Below are positions 28,276-41,422 of a stretch of 64,000 nucleotides of DNA, in pieces. The translations under genes were made by a program, and so were the position numbers. The notes beneath the pieces were generated by a model. The model did not search any database and was not told the DNA's origin. It saw only the letters and a program-made list of their open reading frames with translations. The first letter of the stretch is position 1, and the number at the start of each line of letters is the position of its first letter. This stretch comes from Pseudomonas weihenstephanensis (lineage in GTDB: Bacteria; Pseudomonadota; Gammaproteobacteria; Pseudomonadales; Pseudomonadaceae). Where the stretch lies: assembly GCF_001043055.1 (NCBI RefSeq), contig NZ_JYLF01000006.1:202449-266448 (forward strand), written 5' to 3'.

Positions 28276-28554
28276 TCAGACCGAGAGGGTTTTAACCTCT
28301 GTCGCAGTCATTTGCGGTAGGGCGTTGAGTGGGCTGCTTGTGATTTTCACGGCGTGCAGCCCTTTAGGGCCTTGTGTAATCTCGAAACTTACCGGCTGGC
28401 CCGCTTTCAGGGTTTTATAGCCGTCCATGTCGATTGCCGAAAAATGGGCGAAAAAGTCGATCTTGTCTCCTTGTTCATCTTTGCCTTCCTTGGCATCTGT
28501 ATTGATAAAGCCGAAGCCTTTGGCATTGTTGAACCACTTGACCGTGCCTTGCAT
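28276..28554 (-). CDS. cspD: cold-shock domain protein, CspD-like
   Basis: A 92-residue single-stranded nucleic-acid-binding protein with one cold-shock domain followed by about 22 extra residues. RNP1 is present as KGFGFI, and RNP2-like DFFAHFSAI follows. AGGG eight bases upstream supports ATG at 28554 ([16 protein letters not shown]); the ATG at 28560 would leave only two bases. An insert of charged residues ([12 protein letters not shown]) separates RNP1 and RNP2 and is longer than in CspA. E. coli CspD inhibits replication in stationary phase; whether that applies here is inference. It is divergent from clpS, as in P. aeruginosa. Confidence 0.85.
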   Translation of the reverse strand: MQGTVKWFNNAKGFGFINTDAKEGKDEQGDKIDFFAHFSAIDMDGYKTLKAGQPVSFEITQGPKGLHAVKITSSPLNALPQMTATEVKTLSV

Positions 28555-28779
28555 GCTCATATCCCTCTGCTGCAAACAACTCCATCACTGGAGTATCATC
28601 CAGTTCACTCGCACATCGACCACCAAAAGTGGTTGACTGTGCGGACCTTTATTCCCCACTGTGGGTACCAATGGTTGTAACACCGTTTTACCGATAGTCA
28701 AGGTCACGCGGCGGCGCTGTTGAAAATTGACACGCTTGCCTCCATCTCTGTAATTGCTCAACGACGAACCTTTCTTTCC

Positions 28780-29142
28780 ATGCATGCAATCAGCCAGATT
28801 CGACTAACATTCAATCAGGATCGACCCGATTTTGATGACGACGACTCCGCTGGCTTGGCTGTGCAAGAAGCTAAGCCTGCTCTTCAGGCGCCGCCGATGT
28901 ACAAGGTGGTTTTGTTCAACGATGACTACACACCCATGGATTTCGTTGTCGAAGTGCTTGAGGTGTTTTTTAACTTGAATCGCGAATTGGCGACCAAGGT
29001 CATGCTGGCCGTTCATACAGAAGGACGGGCAGTGTGCGGCATCTTTACCCGCGACATCGCCGAGACCAAGGCCATGCAGGTAAACCAGTACGCACGCGAA
29101 AGCCAGCATCCGCTACTCTGTGAAATCGAGAAGGACGGTTAA
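28780..29142 (+). CDS. clpS: ATP-dependent Clp protease adaptor ClpS
   Basis: A 120-residue N-recognin that binds proteins with Leu, Phe, Tyr or Trp at the N-terminus and delivers them to ClpAP. The substrate pocket segment [20 protein letters not shown] is intact, as is [20 protein letters not shown] chose ATG 28780 ([14 protein letters not shown]). It precedes clpA by 29 bases in the same direction and is surely co-transcribed with it. Confidence 0.97.
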   Translation: MHAISQIRLTFNQDRPDFDDDDSAGLAVQEAKPALQAPPMYKVVLFNDDYTPMDFVVEVLEVFFNLNRELATKVMLAVHTEGRAVCGIFTRDIAETKAMQVNQYARESQHPLLCEIEKDG

Positions 29143-29171
29143 CGCCGACCACTTGGGTATGAGGTGAAGCC

Positions 29172-31442
29172 ATGTTAAACCGCGAGCTCGAAGTCACCCT
29201 CAATCTTGCCTTCAAGGAAGCCCGCTCCAAGCGTCATGAATTCATGACGGTTGAGCACCTCCTTCTTGCGCTTTTAGATAATGAGGCGGCCGCAACCGTT
29301 CTACGCGCCTGCGGCGCAAACCTCGACAAACTCAAGCATGACCTGCAAGAGTTTATTGATTCCACCACCCCCTTGATCCCCGTTCACGATGAAGATCGCG
29401 AAACCCAGCCTACGCTCGGGTTCCAGCGTGTTCTGCAACGCGCCGTGTTCCATGTGCAGAGTTCGGGTAAGCGTGAGGTAACCGGCGCTAACGTGCTGGT
29501 CGCGATTTTCAGTGAGCAAGAGAGCCAGGCGGTATTCCTGCTCAAGCAGCAGAGTGTTGCGCGCATTGATGTCGTCAACTTCATCGCTCACGGTATTTCC
29601 AAAGTGCCTGGCCATGGCGATCACTCTGAAGGTGAGCAAGACATGCAGGATGAAGAAGGTGGTGAGCCGTCTTCTTCCAGCAATCCGCTGGATGCCTACG
29701 CCAGCAACTTGAATGAACTGGCCCGTCAGGGTCGGATCGATCCGCTGGTTGGGCGCGAGATGGAAGTTGAGCGCGTGGCTCAAATCCTGGCGCGCCGCCG
29801 TAAAAACAACCCGTTGCTGGTGGGTGAGGCTGGGGTGGGTAAAACTGCGATTGCCGAAGGCCTGGCCAAGCGTATCGTCGACAATCAGGTACCTGACCTG
29901 CTGGCTAACAGCATCGTTTACTCCCTTGATCTCGGCGCATTGCTGGCGGGTACCAAGTACCGTGGCGATTTCGAAAAACGTTTCAAAGCGTTGCTCGGTG
30001 AGCTGAAAAAGCGCCCGCAGGCGATTCTGTTTATCGACGAAATCCACACCATTATTGGTGCTGGCGCGGCGTCAGGTGGCGTGATGGACGCTTCCAACCT
30101 GCTCAAGCCTCTGCTGTCTTCGGGGGATATTCGCTGCATTGGCTCGACGACGTTCCAGGAATTTCGCGGCATTTTCGAGAAGGATCGTGCATTGGCGCGG
30201 CGCTTCCAGAAAGTCGATGTGTCCGAGCCGTCGGTGGAAGACACCATCGGTATCCTGCGCGGCCTGAAAGGGCGTTTCGAGCAGCATCACAATATCGAAT
30301 ACAGCGATGAGTCACTGCGTGCAGCGGCCGAGCTGGCGTCGCGTTATATCAATGACCGGCACATGCCGGACAAGGCCATTGATGTGATTGACGAAGCGGG
30401 TGCTTATCAGCGTCTGCAGCCGGTCGAGAAGCGCGTCAAGCGCATTGAGGTCGAGCAGGTCGAAGATATCGTGGCAAAAATTGCCCGTATTCCGCCAAAG
30501 CATGTGTCCAGTTCTGACAAGGAGCTGCTGCGTAACCTTGAGCGTGACCTGAAGCTGACGGTATTTGGTCAGGACGCAGCGATTGATTCGCTGTCGACGG
30601 CAATCAAATTGTCGCGTGCTGGCCTGAAGTCGCCAGACAAGCCCGTAGGTTCGTTCCTGTTCGCAGGGCCAACCGGTGTCGGTAAAACTGAAGCGGCTCG
30701 TCAGTTGGCCAAGGCATTGGGTGTTGAGCTGGTACGTTTCGATATGTCCGAGTACATGGAGCGTCACACCGTCTCTCGCCTGATCGGTGCACCTCCTGGC
30801 TACGTAGGCTTCGATCAGGGTGGCTTGTTGACCGAAGCCATCACCAAGCAGCCACACTGCGTGCTGCTGCTTGATGAGATCGAGAAGGCGCATCCTGAAG
30901 TCTTTAACTTGCTGTTGCAGGTTATGGATCACGGCACGCTGACCGACAACAACGGGCGTAAAGCTGACTTCCGCAACGTGATCGTCATCATGACCACCAA
31001 CGCGGGCGCCGAAACAGCGTCGAGGGCGTCGATCGGCTTTGCCTTCCAGGATCACTCGTCCGATGCGATGGAGGCGATCAAGAAGAGCTTCACGCCGGAG
31101 TTCCGTAACCGTCTGGACACCATTATCCAATTTGGTCGCCTCAGCCATGAGGTGATCAAGCATGTGGTGGACAAGTTCCTCACCGAGTTGCAAGCGCAGC
31201 TGGAAGACAAGCATGTGCAGCTTGAGGTGACGGATGCTGCGCGTGGTTGGCTGGCAGCCGGTGGATATGACGTGTTGATGGGCGCGCGCCCGATGGCACG
31301 TCTGATTCAGGACAAGATCAAGCGTCCGTTGGCGGAAGAAATTCTCTTCGGTGAGCTGGCCGATCATGGCGGTGTGGTGCACATCGACCTGAAAGACGGT
31401 GAGTTGACCTTTGAGTTTGAGACGTCAGTCGAAATGGCTTGA
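29172..31442 (+). CDS. clpA: ATP-dependent Clp protease ATP-binding subunit ClpA
   Basis: Hexameric AAA+ unfoldase that feeds ClpP, 756 residues. The N-domain spans about residues 1-145. AAA module 1 has GEAGVGKTA near residue 218 and [13 protein letters not shown]. Module 2 has GPTGVGKTE near residue 499 and [13 protein letters not shown]. An acidic linker ([18 protein letters not shown]) separates the N-domain from module 1. It works with ClpS encoded just upstream. Confidence 0.98.
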   Translation: MLNRELEVTLNLAFKEARSKRHEFMTVEHLLLALLDNEAAATVLRACGANLDKLKHDLQEFIDSTTPLIPVHDEDRETQPTLGFQRVLQRAVFHVQSSGKREVTGANVLVAIFSEQESQAVFLLKQQSVARIDVVNFIAHGISKVPGHGDHSEGEQDMQDEEGGEPSSSSNPLDAYASNLNELARQGRIDPLVGREMEVERVAQILARRRKNNPLLVGEAGVGKTAIAEGLAKRIVDNQVPDLLANSIVYSLDLGALLAGTKYRGDFEKRFKALLGELKKRPQAILFIDEIHTIIGAGAASGGVMDASNLLKPLLSSGDIRCIGSTTFQEFRGIFEKDRALARRFQKVDVSEPSVEDTIGILRGLKGRFEQHHNIEYSDESLRAAAELASRYINDRHMPDKAIDVIDEAGAYQRLQPVEKRVKRIEVEQVEDIVAKIARIPPKHVSSSDKELLRNLERDLKLTVFGQDAAIDSLSTAIKLSRAGLKSPDKPVGSFLFAGPTGVGKTEAARQLAKALGVELVRFDMSEYMERHTVSRLIGAPPGYVGFDQGGLLTEAITKQPHCVLLLDEIEKAHPEVFNLLLQVMDHGTLTDNNGRKADFRNVIVIMTTNAGAETASRASIGFAFQDHSSDAMEAIKKSFTPEFRNRLDTIIQFGRLSHEVIKHVVDKFLTELQAQLEDKHVQLEVTDAARGWLAAGGYDVLMGARPMARLIQDKIKRPLAEEILFGELADHGGVVHIDLKDGELTFEFETSVEMA

Positions 31443-31456
31443 TGTGATGTAGCTTT

Positions 31457-31483
31457 AAAAAAGCGCCGAAAGGCGCTTTTTTT
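31457..31483 (+). terminator. rho-independent terminator of clpA
   Basis: Inverted repeat AAAAAAGCGCC GAAA GGCGCTTTTTTT, 14 bases after the clpA stop. The long T run is on the plus strand. Confidence 0.9.
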
Positions 31484-31573
31484 ATGGTGTTCGGCATAGC
31501 CTTTTAGGTGTTTGGCGAATCCGCAAAGGCTCGCAGCCTGCGAATAGGGGGCGCGACAAATCGCAGGCAAACA

Positions 31574-31600
31574 AAAACGCCCGGCATAACCGGGCGTTTT
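31574..31600 (-). terminator. rho-independent terminator of infA
   Basis: Inverted repeat AAAACGCCCGG CATAA CCGGGCGTTTT, 12 bases beyond the infA stop on the minus strand. The U-rich tail reads GTTTTTG on that strand. Confidence 0.85.
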
Positions 31601-31612
31601 GTATTGACTAGA

Positions 31613-31831
31613 TTAACGGGCGCGGTAAGTGATGCGCCCTTTGCTCAAGTCATAGGGCGTCAGCTCGACGCGCACTTTGTCACCGGTAAGAATACGAATG
31701 TAGTTCTTGCGCATCTTGCCGGAGATATGCGCGGTTACGACGTGCCCATTTTCCAACTCCACGCGAAACATGGTGTTGGGCAGGGTGTCGACGACAGTGC
31801 CTTCCATTTCGAAGCTGTCTTCTTTCGACAT
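31613..31831 (-). CDS. infA: translation initiation factor IF-1
   Basis: A 72-residue OB-fold protein that occupies the ribosomal A site during initiation. The start [20 protein letters not shown] and the tail [20 protein letters not shown] are family signatures. ATG at 31831 gives exactly the usual length; the open frame upstream to 31951 is untranslated leader. It is monocistronic with its own terminator, at the place it holds in P. aeruginosa between clpA and bpt. Confidence 0.98.
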
Positions 31832-31932
31832 GCAGTAAAGCCCTCGGTGTCCAGTGAATGGCCCGGTGCAACTGCGCCAGGCAAAAGCGGCGTGCATTGT
31901 GCCCGAAAAATGGGGTTCAAGCCAAGGGGGGG

Positions 31933-32640
31933 TTAGTAAAGAGTGCTCCATCTTTGATTAATCAGCAGATCAATGGGCCTGTATTCGGTCTTGTAATTCA
32001 TTTTTTTGCAGTTTTTGATCCAGTAACCCAGGTACACGGCCTCCAGTCCCAAGCGCCGGGCTTCGTCTATTTGCCACAGGATGGCGTAGCGGCCCAGGCT
32101 GCGGCGCTCTTCAGCGGGTTCGTAAAAGGTATAGACCGCTGACAAACCATTGGGCAGCACGTCAGTCACCGCCACTGCCAGCAACCGTCCGTCCAGTCGA
32201 AACTCATAAAACCTGGAAAACGGCAGGTCGCGCACCAAAAAGGTCGAAAACTGATCGCGGCTCGGCGGATACATGTCGCCATCGGCATGACGCTGTTCGA
32301 TGTAGCGTTGATACAGGTCGAAATGCTCTTCGCTGAACCCCGGCTTGGCCACGTGCACATGTAAGTCGGCATTGCGCTTGAAAATGCGTTTTTGCTGACG
32401 ATTGGGGGTGAACAGGGCAACGGGTATGCGCGCAGGGGTGCACGCGTCGCATTTGAGGCAGTGCGGACGATACAGGTGGTCGCCACTGCGCCTGAAGCCC
32501 ATTTCGGACAAGTCGGCATACACCTGCACGTCCATTGGCTGGCTAGGGTCGAGGAACAGCGTGGTGGCTTGTTCGTCGGGCAGGTAGCTGCAAGCGTGAG
32601 GTTGAGTGGCATAAAACTTTAAGCGCGCCAGCTCGGTCAT
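31933..32640 (-). CDS. bpt: aspartate/glutamate leucyltransferase
   Basis: Transfers Leu or Phe from aminoacyl-tRNA to proteins with N-terminal Asp or Glu, making them ClpS substrates. The product has 235 residues. Two N-terminal cysteine groups are visible: [10 protein letters not shown] and [13 protein letters not shown]. The C-terminal ATE domain has [18 protein letters not shown] chose ATG at 32640 ([13 protein letters not shown]). The neighbours clpS, clpA and aat belong to the same degradation route. Confidence 0.94.
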
Positions 32641-32694
32641 GATCGGCCCTCGGGAAAACATTGAATTAAGTGTAAGCCAGCTCGTAAAACTCGC

Positions 32695-33375
32695 CTACAA
32701 AACCCACTGTGCGGTTGTAGGCTGGTCGAGGTGTTTATGCAGGAAGTCGGCGAATTGTTCGCGAGGTATCGAGCGAGCGCCCAAGCTTTGAAGGTGCTCG
32801 GTAGGCATCTGGCAATCAATCAGGACAAAGCCCCATGCCTGAAGCTGTCTGACCAGAGTGGCAAAGCCGACCTTTGATGCGTTGTCAGCGCGGCTGAACA
32901 TGGATTCGCCAAAAAATAGTTGGCCCATTGCCAGGCCATACAGGCCGCCGACCAGTTCGTTGTTGTCCCACACTTCAACCGAATGGGCGTGCCCGCGGGC
33001 GTGAAGCTCAATGTAAGCCTGCTGCATGTCGTCCGTGATCCAGGTCCCGTCTGCATACGGGCGCGGCGCGGCGCAAGCGCTGATGACGGCGCAGAAATCG
33101 CGATCAAGCGTTACCTGGTAGCGCTGCTGGCGCAACAGCTTGCCCAGACTGCGCGATACGTGCAGCTCCTCGGGAAACAATACGGTGCGCGGGTCTGGCG
33201 ACCACCAGAGGATGGGCTGGCCTTCGCTAAACCATGGGAAGCAGCCGTGGCGATAGGCCTGGATCAACCGGTCGGCCGACAGGTCGCCGCCTGCCGCCAG
33301 CAAGCCATTGGGTTCGCGCATGGCTTTGCTCAGGGGTGGAAACGTTAACGTGTCGCGTTTTAACCAGGTCAGCAT
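32695..33375 (-). CDS. aat: leucyl/phenylalanyl-tRNA--protein transferase
   Basis: Adds Leu or Phe to proteins with N-terminal Lys or Arg, the primary N-degron step in bacteria. The product has 226 residues. Recognised segments are [20 protein letters not shown] near residue 20 and [18 protein letters not shown] near residue 46; [14 protein letters not shown] lines the active site. ATG at 33375 gives [15 protein letters not shown]. It precedes bpt by 54 bases and is probably co-transcribed with it. Confidence 0.95.
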   Translation of the reverse strand: MLTWLKRDTLTFPPLSKAMREPNGLLAAGGDLSADRLIQAYRHGCFPWFSEGQPILWWSPDPRTVLFPEELHVSRSLGKLLRQQRYQVTLDRDFCAVISACAAPRPYADGTWITDDMQQAYIELHARGHAHSVEVWDNNELVGGLYGLAMGQLFFGESMFSRADNASKVGFATLVRQLQAWGFVLIDCQMPTEHLQSLGARSIPREQFADFLHKHLDQPTTAQWVL

Positions 33376-33799
33376 GGCAATCAGTCTTACAGAAGGAGGG
33401 GAGGGGGGTTGCAACTCTCTCGCACACGTGCGGTCTCAGTCGATCTGCCGGTGAAATGCAAGCTCTGTTTTGAGGGTGGTATAAGTCTTTGTCACAAAAG
33501 GTAATGCATGCTCAAATTGGCGCTTGGCAGCCTTGTACATGACAATTTCTGTTACGTCCTGTGCCAGCATGGCATCAGCGGCCTAAACCCGTACAATGGC
33601 CCGCCTGTTTGAGCTGTTCTAAGCTGCACAGTGTTCAATGTTTTTCATGGCGGGCTGGTCATGAAAAAGACGTAATAGTACAAGGCTGTGTGCAAGGCTA
33701 GTCCAGTTTCATGTCTGAACTTGTCACCTGCTCTCTGTGAGCAGTATTTTGCAGTCAATCAATAGTAGGGCGCGCCACAGGCGCAGGAAAACACGCGTT
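33376..33799. other. intergenic region aat-ftsK, no trxB present
   Basis: About 420 bases with no convincing gene. In P. aeruginosa a thioredoxin reductase gene (trxB1) separates aat from ftsK; here there is none. The region should contain the divergent promoters of aat and ftsK. It has a TTGACA-poor, AT-mixed composition and I could not assign a hexamer pair with confidence. Confidence 0.5.
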
Positions 33800-36202
33800 T
33801 TGAAGAAATCCACAGCAGCACCTAAAGATGTTCCTCTCTGGCGTCAGCAATTGCACTACCGGCTCAAGGAAGGTGCATTGATCGCTATTGGCGCCTTATG
33901 CCTGTTTCTGATGATGGCCTTGCTCACGTATGGCAAGGACGATCCCGGCTGGAGTCACAACAGCCGCGTGGTCGATGTGCAGAACTTCGGCGGGCCCGCT
34001 GGCTCGTACAGCGCTGACATCCTGTTCATGGTGCTCGGTTACTTTGCGTATATTTTCCCGTTGCTGCTGGCGGTCAAGGCGTATCAGATTTTTCGCGAAC
34101 GGCACCAGCCCTGGCAGTGGAGCGGCTGGTTGTTTTCGTGGCGTTTGATTGGCCTGGTTTTTCTGGTGCTCTCGGGGGCCGCGCTGGCGCATATTCATTT
34201 CCACTCGGCTGCGGGCTTGCCAGCGGGTGCAGGTGGGGCATTGGGCGAAAGCCTGGGCGATCTTGCCAGAAACGCGCTGAACGTGCAGGGCAGCACATTG
34301 CTGCTGATTGCTTTGTTCCTGTTTGGCCTGACGGTATTTACCGACCTGTCATGGTTCAAGGTGATGGATGTCACCGGCAAAATCACCCTTGATCTGTTTG
34401 AACTGATCCAGGGGGCCGCCAATCGCTGGTGGTCGGACCGTGCCGAACGTAAACAGATGGTCGCACAACTGCGTGAGGTCGATACCCGCGTGAGCGAAGT
34501 GGTGGCGCCCAGCGTGTCCGACAAGCGCGAACAGGCCAAGGCCAAAGAGCGTTTGATCGAGCGCGAACAGGCGCTAAGCAAGCACATGTCTGAGCGCGAG
34601 AAGCACGTGCCGGCCGTGATTGCCCCTGCACCGGCCAAAGCGCCGGAGCCTAGCAAGCGCGTACAGAAAGAAAAACAGGCGCCGTTGTTTGTCGACAGCG
34701 CGGTCGAGGGCACGTTGCCACCGATCTCGATCCTCGACCCGGCCGAAAAGAAACAACTCAACTATTCCCCCGAGTCGCTCGCAGCGGTGGGGCACTTGCT
34801 TGAGATCAAGCTTAAAGAATTCGGGGTTGAGGTGGCCGTGGATTCGATCCATCCCGGCCCTGTAATCACCCGCTATGAGATCCAGCCGGCTGCCGGGGTC
34901 AAGGTCAGCCGCATCGCCAACCTGGCCAAAGACCTTGCCCGATCACTGGCGGTGACCAGTGTGCGTGTGGTTGAAGTCATTCCCGGTAAAACCACGGTCG
35001 GTATCGAGATTCCCAACGAGGACCGCCAAATCGTGCGGTTCAGTGAAGTGCTCTCGACCCCTGAGTTTGACAATGCCAAGTCACCTGTCACGTTGGCGCT
35101 GGGGCATGACATCGGTGGCAAACCGGTGATTACCGATCTGGCAAAAATGCCTCACTTGCTGGTAGCCGGTACGACCGGTTCCGGTAAGTCGGTGGGTGTG
35201 AACGCCATGATCCTGTCGATCTTGTTCAAGTCTGGCCCAGAAGACGCCAAGCTGATCATGATCGACCCCAAAATGCTTGAGCTGTCGATCTACGAAGGCA
35301 TTCCGCATTTGCTGTGCCCGGTCGTGACCGACATGAAAGATGCAGCCAACGCCCTGCGTTGGAGCGTGGCGGAGATGGAGCGCCGCTACAAGTTGATGGC
35401 CAAGATGGGCGTGCGAAACCTCGCGGGCTTCAATCAGAAGATCAAAGACGCCGAAGCGGCAGGCGAGCCGTTGACCGACCCGCTGTACAAGCGCGAAAGC
35501 ATTCACGACGAAGCACCGCTGCTCACCAAGTTGCCGACCATCGTGGTGGTGGTCGACGAATTTGCCGACATGATGATGATCGTCGGCAAAAAGGTTGAAG
35601 AGCTGATCGCGCGTATCGCGCAGAAGGCCCGTGCGGCGGGCATCCACTTGATTCTCGCGACCCAGCGTCCTTCGGTGGATGTGATCACGGGCCTGATCAA
35701 AGCCAACATCCCGACGCGCATGGCGTTTCAGGTGTCGAGCAAGATCGACTCACGCACCATCATCGATCAAGGCGGCGCCGAGCAATTGCTGGGCCACGGT
35801 GACATGCTCTACATGCCGCCCGGCACCAGCCTGCCGATTCGTGTGCATGGCGCCTTTGTATCCGATGAAGAAGTGCACCGCGTGGTAGAAGCCTGGAAAC
35901 TGCGCGGCAGCCCGGATTACAACGATGACATCCTTAACGGTGTTGAAGAGGCCGGCAGCGGTTTCGAAGGCGGCAGCGGTGAGGGGGGAGACGATGCAGA
36001 AACCGATGCGCTGTACGACGAAGCGGTGCAGTTTGTGCTGGAAAGCCGTCGCGCGTCGATCTCTGCGGTGCAACGCAAATTGAAAATCGGCTACAACCGG
36101 GCTGCTCGCATGATTGAATCCATGGAGATGGCCGGGGTCGTAACCTCAATGAACACCAATGGCTCGCGCGAAGTACTGGCGCCGGCTCCCATACGCGATT
36201 GA
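33800..36202 (+). CDS. ftsK: DNA translocase FtsK
   Basis: Septum-anchored DNA pump that moves chromosome ends apart and activates XerCD at dif. About 800 residues. Four membrane helices occupy about residues 20-190, followed by a short charged linker (about 200-290), then the alpha/beta motor with Walker [17 protein letters not shown] near residue 456 and Walker [12 protein letters not shown]. The gamma winged helix that reads KOPS sequences is at the end. I chose TTG 33800 (reads [17 protein letters not shown]) because family similarity begins there; an open frame extends to a GTG at 33737. The linker is much shorter than in E. coli, as usual in Pseudomonas. Confidence 0.93.
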   Translation: MKKSTAAPKDVPLWRQQLHYRLKEGALIAIGALCLFLMMALLTYGKDDPGWSHNSRVVDVQNFGGPAGSYSADILFMVLGYFAYIFPLLLAVKAYQIFRERHQPWQWSGWLFSWRLIGLVFLVLSGAALAHIHFHSAAGLPAGAGGALGESLGDLARNALNVQGSTLLLIALFLFGLTVFTDLSWFKVMDVTGKITLDLFELIQGAANRWWSDRAERKQMVAQLREVDTRVSEVVAPSVSDKREQAKAKERLIEREQALSKHMSEREKHVPAVIAPAPAKAPEPSKRVQKEKQAPLFVDSAVEGTLPPISILDPAEKKQLNYSPESLAAVGHLLEIKLKEFGVEVAVDSIHPGPVITRYEIQPAAGVKVSRIANLAKDLARSLAVTSVRVVEVIPGKTTVGIEIPNEDRQIVRFSEVLSTPEFDNAKSPVTLALGHDIGGKPVITDLAKMPHLLVAGTTGSGKSVGVNAMILSILFKSGPEDAKLIMIDPKMLELSIYEGIPHLLCPVVTDMKDAANALRWSVAEMERRYKLMAKMGVRNLAGFNQKIKDAEAAGEPLTDPLYKRESIHDEAPLLTKLPTIVVVVDEFADMMMIVGKKVEELIARIAQKARAAGIHLILATQRPSVDVITGLIKANIPTRMAFQVSSKIDSRTIIDQGGAEQLLGHGDMLYMPPGTSLPIRVHGAFVSDEEVHRVVEAWKLRGSPDYNDDILNGVEEAGSGFEGGSGEGGDDAETDALYDEAVQFVLESRRASISAVQRKLKIGYNRAARMIESMEMAGVVTSMNTNGSREVLAPAPIRD

Positions 36203-36254
36203 TCGGCTCGCGGCGTGTCCGCGAACTGGGCTTACCTAATCAAAGAGGATTTTC

Positions 36255-36878
36255 ATGCGTTTTGTCAGCATGCTGTTGCTACCGGTATTGGCTTTGTCTT
36301 CGCTTGCGGCCCATGCCGGCCCTGCGGATGTAAAGCGCTTGGGTCAACTGCTGGGTCAGTCCAATACCATCACTGCGCGCTTCTCTCAATTGACGCTGGA
36401 TGGCAGCGGAACCCAATTGCAAGAAACGGCAGGCGAAATGTCGGTCAAGCGTCCGGGCCTGTTTTACTGGCACACCGATGCGCCGAATGAACAAACCATG
36501 ATTTCCGATGGCCAGAAGGTCACTCTCTGGGACCCTGATCTGGAACAGGCGACGATCAAAAAGCTGGATCAGCGGCTGACCCAGACCCCGGCATTGCTGC
36601 TGTCGGGCGATGTATCGAAAATTGAACAGAGTTATGACGTCACCTCCAAAGAGCAGGGCGAAGTGATGGATTTCATCCTTAAGCCCAAGACCAAAGACAC
36701 CCTGTTCGATTCGCTGCGCTTGTCTTTTCGCAATGGCAAGATCAACGAAATGCAGTTGATCGACAGCGTGGGCCAGCGCACCAACATCCTGTTTAACGGG
36801 GTAAAGGTGAATGAGGATATCCCTGCGAGCAAATTCAAGTTCGACGTGCCTAAAGGCGCTGATGTTATCCAGGAATAA
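36255..36878 (+). CDS. lolA: outer-membrane lipoprotein carrier protein LolA
   Basis: Periplasmic chaperone that carries lipoproteins from LolCDE to LolB. The product has 207 residues. The signal peptide [21 protein letters not shown] is cleaved before GPAD. The mature part shows the LolA fold segments [10 protein letters not shown] and [25 protein letters not shown] lies seven bases before the ATG. It stands between ftsK and rarA, the conserved gammaproteobacterial order. Confidence 0.97.
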   Translation: MRFVSMLLLPVLALSSLAAHAGPADVKRLGQLLGQSNTITARFSQLTLDGSGTQLQETAGEMSVKRPGLFYWHTDAPNEQTMISDGQKVTLWDPDLEQATIKKLDQRLTQTPALLLSGDVSKIEQSYDVTSKEQGEVMDFILKPKTKDTLFDSLRLSFRNGKINEMQLIDSVGQRTNILFNGVKVNEDIPASKFKFDVPKGADVIQE

Positions 36879-36938
36879 CCCCGGCTCCCATACAGATACA
36901 GCTCATCGTCAGACCCCAGTGAGGTTGTTCAAGTAGTG

Positions 36939-38260
36939 ATGGACCTGTTTCGAAGTGCGCCGATTGCTCAGCCGCTGGCCGCCCGTTTGCGGGCCGCCAA
37001 CCTGGATGAGTACGTCGGCCAGCAACACCTGCTGGCGCGGGGAAAGCCCCTGCGTGAAGCATTGGAGCAGGGTGCGCTGCACTCAATGATCTTCTGGGGC
37101 CCGCCGGGCGTGGGTAAAACCACCTTGGCGCGGTTACTGGCAGAAGTTTCGGATGCGCATTTTGAAACCGTTTCTGCCGTGCTGGCGGGCGTGAAAGAAA
37201 TCCGCCAGGCGGTCGAAATTGCCAAGCAGCAGGCGGGGCAATATGGTCGTCGCACCATCCTGTTTGTTGACGAAGTGCATCGCTTTAACAAGTCGCAGCA
37301 GGATGCATTCTTGCCTTACGTCGAAGATGGCACGTTGATCTTCATTGGCGCGACCACTGAAAATCCCTCCTTTGAGTTGAACAACGCCCTGTTGTCTCGG
37401 GCGCGGGTCTACGTGCTCAAGAGCCTCGATGAAGCCGCCTTGCTCAAACTGGTACAGCGCGCGCTGACTGAAGAAAAAGGCTTGGGCAAGCGTGGCTTGA
37501 CCCTCAGCGATGAGGGTTTTCATATTTTGCTGCGCGCAGCCGACGGCGACGGCCGGCGCTTGCTCAACCTGCTGGAAAACGCCGCCGATCTTGCCGAAGA
37601 CAACAGCGAAATCGGTACTGACCTGTTGCAAAGCCTGCTGGGTGATACGCAGCGACGTTTCGACAAGGGCGGCGAAGCCTTCTATGACCAGATTTCGGCA
37701 TTGCACAAATCGGTACGCGGCTCCAACCCTGACGGCGCCCTGTACTGGTTTGCACGCATGATCGATGGCGGTTGCGACCCGCTGTATATCGCACGACGCG
37801 TGGTGCGCATGGCCAGCGAAGACATCGGTAACGCAGACCCGCGTGCCCTGAGCCTGTGCTTGTCTGCCTGGGACGTGCAAGAGCGTCTGGGCAGCCCGGA
37901 AGGGGAGTTGGCTGTTGCACAGGCCATCACTTATCTGGCCTGCGCGCCCAAAAGCAATGCAGTGTACATGGCCTTCAAAGCTGCTTTGCGCAGTGCCTCT
38001 GAATATGGCTCGCTTGAAGTGCCGCTGCATTTACGCAACGCACCGACCAAGCTGATGAAGCAACTTGGCTACGGCGATGAGTACCGTTACGCCCATGACG
38101 AGCCGGATGCCTACGCCGCAGGCGAAGACTACTTCCCGGATGAGTTGCAGCCTTTGGCGCTGTATCAGCCGGTGCCGCGTGGCCTGGAGCTTAAAATCGG
38201 CGAGAAGCTTAAACACCTGGCGGCCCTGGATCGCATCAGCCCTGTACAGCGGAGAAAACC

Positions 38261-38264
<4 letters not shown>
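36939..38264 (+). CDS. rarA: replication-associated recombination protein A (AAA+ ATPase)
   Basis: RarA/MgsA, a tetrameric AAA+ ATPase related to the clamp loader that acts at stalled forks. The product has 441 residues. Walker A is [15 protein letters not shown] near residue 53 and Walker [17 protein letters not shown] near residue 108, followed by sensor 1 [13 protein letters not shown] 36939 gives [14 protein letters not shown]; the preceding GTG would add one residue. The stop overlaps crcB by four bases. Confidence 0.96.
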
Positions 38265-39932
<1,668 letters not shown>

Positions 39933-41327
39933 ATGGAGTTTCTGCCGCTGTTTCATAACCTGCGTGGCAGCCGTGTACTGGTGGTCGGCGGCGGGGAAAT
40001 TGCCTTGCGCAAATCCCGCCTGTTGGCGGATGCCGGTGCGGTGTTGCGGGTGGTTGCACCCGCCATTGAGCCGCAGTTGTGTGAGTTGATTAGCAGCAGC
40101 GGTGGTGAGCGTGTTTTGCGCGGCTATGTGGAGGCAGACCTGCAAGGGTGTGTGCTGATCATTGCTGCCACGGACGACGAGCCACTGAATGCGCAAGTCT
40201 CCGCCGATGCCCATCGGCGCTGCGTGCCGGTCAATGTGGTGGATGCACCGGCCTTGTGCAGCGTGATCTTCCCGGCCATCGTCGACCGTTCACCGCTGGT
40301 GATCGCGGTCTCCAGTGGCGGCGATGCACCCGTGCTGGCGAGGTTGATTCGCGCCAAGCTGGAAACCTGGATCCCTTCGACCTACGGTCAGTTGGCGGGC
40401 CTTGCGGCGCGCTTTCGAGCTCAGGTCAAAGGCCTTTTTCCAGAGGTGCAACAGCGCCGTGCATTTTGGGAAGAGGTGTTTCAAGGCCCGATTGCCGACC
40501 GCCAGTTGGCGGGTCAGGGCGCCGAAGCAGAGCGCCTGTTGCTGGCCAAGATCAACGGTGAAGCGAGCAAGGCCACCGGCGAGGTCTATCTCGTGGGCGC
40601 CGGGCCGGGTGATCCGGATCTGTTGACCTTTCGTGCCTTGCGTTTAATGCAGCAAGCGGATGTGGTGCTGTACGACCGCTTGGTAGCGCCCGCGATTCTT
40701 GAACTGTGCCGGCGTGATGCTGAACGCATTTATGTGGGCAAGCGTCGTGCCGATCATGCCGTTCCGCAAGACCAGATCAACCAGCAACTGGTTGATCTGG
40801 CCAAGCAAGGCAAGCGGGTGGTGCGGCTCAAAGGCGGCGACCCGTTTATTTTTGGTCGCGGCGGTGAAGAAATCGAAGAGCTGGCGGCGCATGGGATCCC
40901 CTTCCAGGTTGTGCCAGGCATCACGGCGGCCAGTGGGTGTGCGGCGTATGCAGGCATTCCCTTGACCCACCGTGATTACGCGCAATCCGTGCGTTTTGTC
41001 ACCGGTCACTTGAAAGACGGCACCAGCAATCTGCCGTGGAGCGACTTGGTTGCTCCAGCGCAAACGCTGGTGTTCTACATGGGGCTGGTGGGTTTGCCGA
41101 TCATCTGTGAACAGCTGATCCAGCACGGTCGTTCTGCTGATACGCCAGCGGCCTTGATTCAACAGGGCACGACCTCGAACCAGCGAGTGTTCACTGGCAC
41201 GCTGGGCAACCTGGCGACCCTGGTGGCAGAGCACGAAGTGCATGCCCCGACACTGGTGATCGTAGGCGAAGTGGTCCTGCTGCGTGAGAAGCTCGCGTGG
41301 TTTGAAGGCGCCCAAGCACAGGTTTAA
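39933..41327 (+). CDS. cysG: siroheme synthase, trifunctional
   Basis: Makes siroheme for sulfite and nitrite reductases. The product has 464 residues. The N-terminal domain (about 1-200) is the dehydrogenase/ferrochelatase with the Rossmann motif [13 protein letters not shown]. The C-terminal domain (about 215-460) is uroporphyrinogen III methyltransferase with [31 protein letters not shown] and [20 protein letters not shown]. It begins immediately after the serS stop, so translation is coupled. Confidence 0.97.
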   Translation: MEFLPLFHNLRGSRVLVVGGGEIALRKSRLLADAGAVLRVVAPAIEPQLCELISSSGGERVLRGYVEADLQGCVLIIAATDDEPLNAQVSADAHRRCVPVNVVDAPALCSVIFPAIVDRSPLVIAVSSGGDAPVLARLIRAKLETWIPSTYGQLAGLAARFRAQVKGLFPEVQQRRAFWEEVFQGPIADRQLAGQGAEAERLLLAKINGEASKATGEVYLVGAGPGDPDLLTFRALRLMQQADVVLYDRLVAPAILELCRRDAERIYVGKRRADHAVPQDQINQQLVDLAKQGKRVVRLKGGDPFIFGRGGEEIEELAAHGIPFQVVPGITAASGCAAYAGIPLTHRDYAQSVRFVTGHLKDGTSNLPWSDLVAPAQTLVFYMGLVGLPIICEQLIQHGRSADTPAALIQQGTTSNQRVFTGTLGNLATLVAEHEVHAPTLVIVGEVVLLREKLAWFEGAQAQV

Positions 41328-41341
41328 ACCTGCCCTGTAGG

Positions 41342-41402
41342 CGCTGGCACCGACTGCGATCTTTTGATCTTGTCACTTCAAAAGACCGCAGCCTGCGCCA
41401 CC
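41342..41402. repeat. Pseudomonas REP-type palindrome between convergent genes
   Basis: Inverted arms around GACTGCGATCTTTT and AAAAGACCGCAGCCTGCG, of the same family as the element at 24118-24183. It fills the gap between the cysG and peptidase stop codons and is followed by a small GC hairpin (GCTCCGCGGGAGC, 41404-41416). It may also act as a bidirectional transcription end. Confidence 0.7.
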
Positions 41403-41422
41403 TGCTCCGCGGGAGCGGGGTT

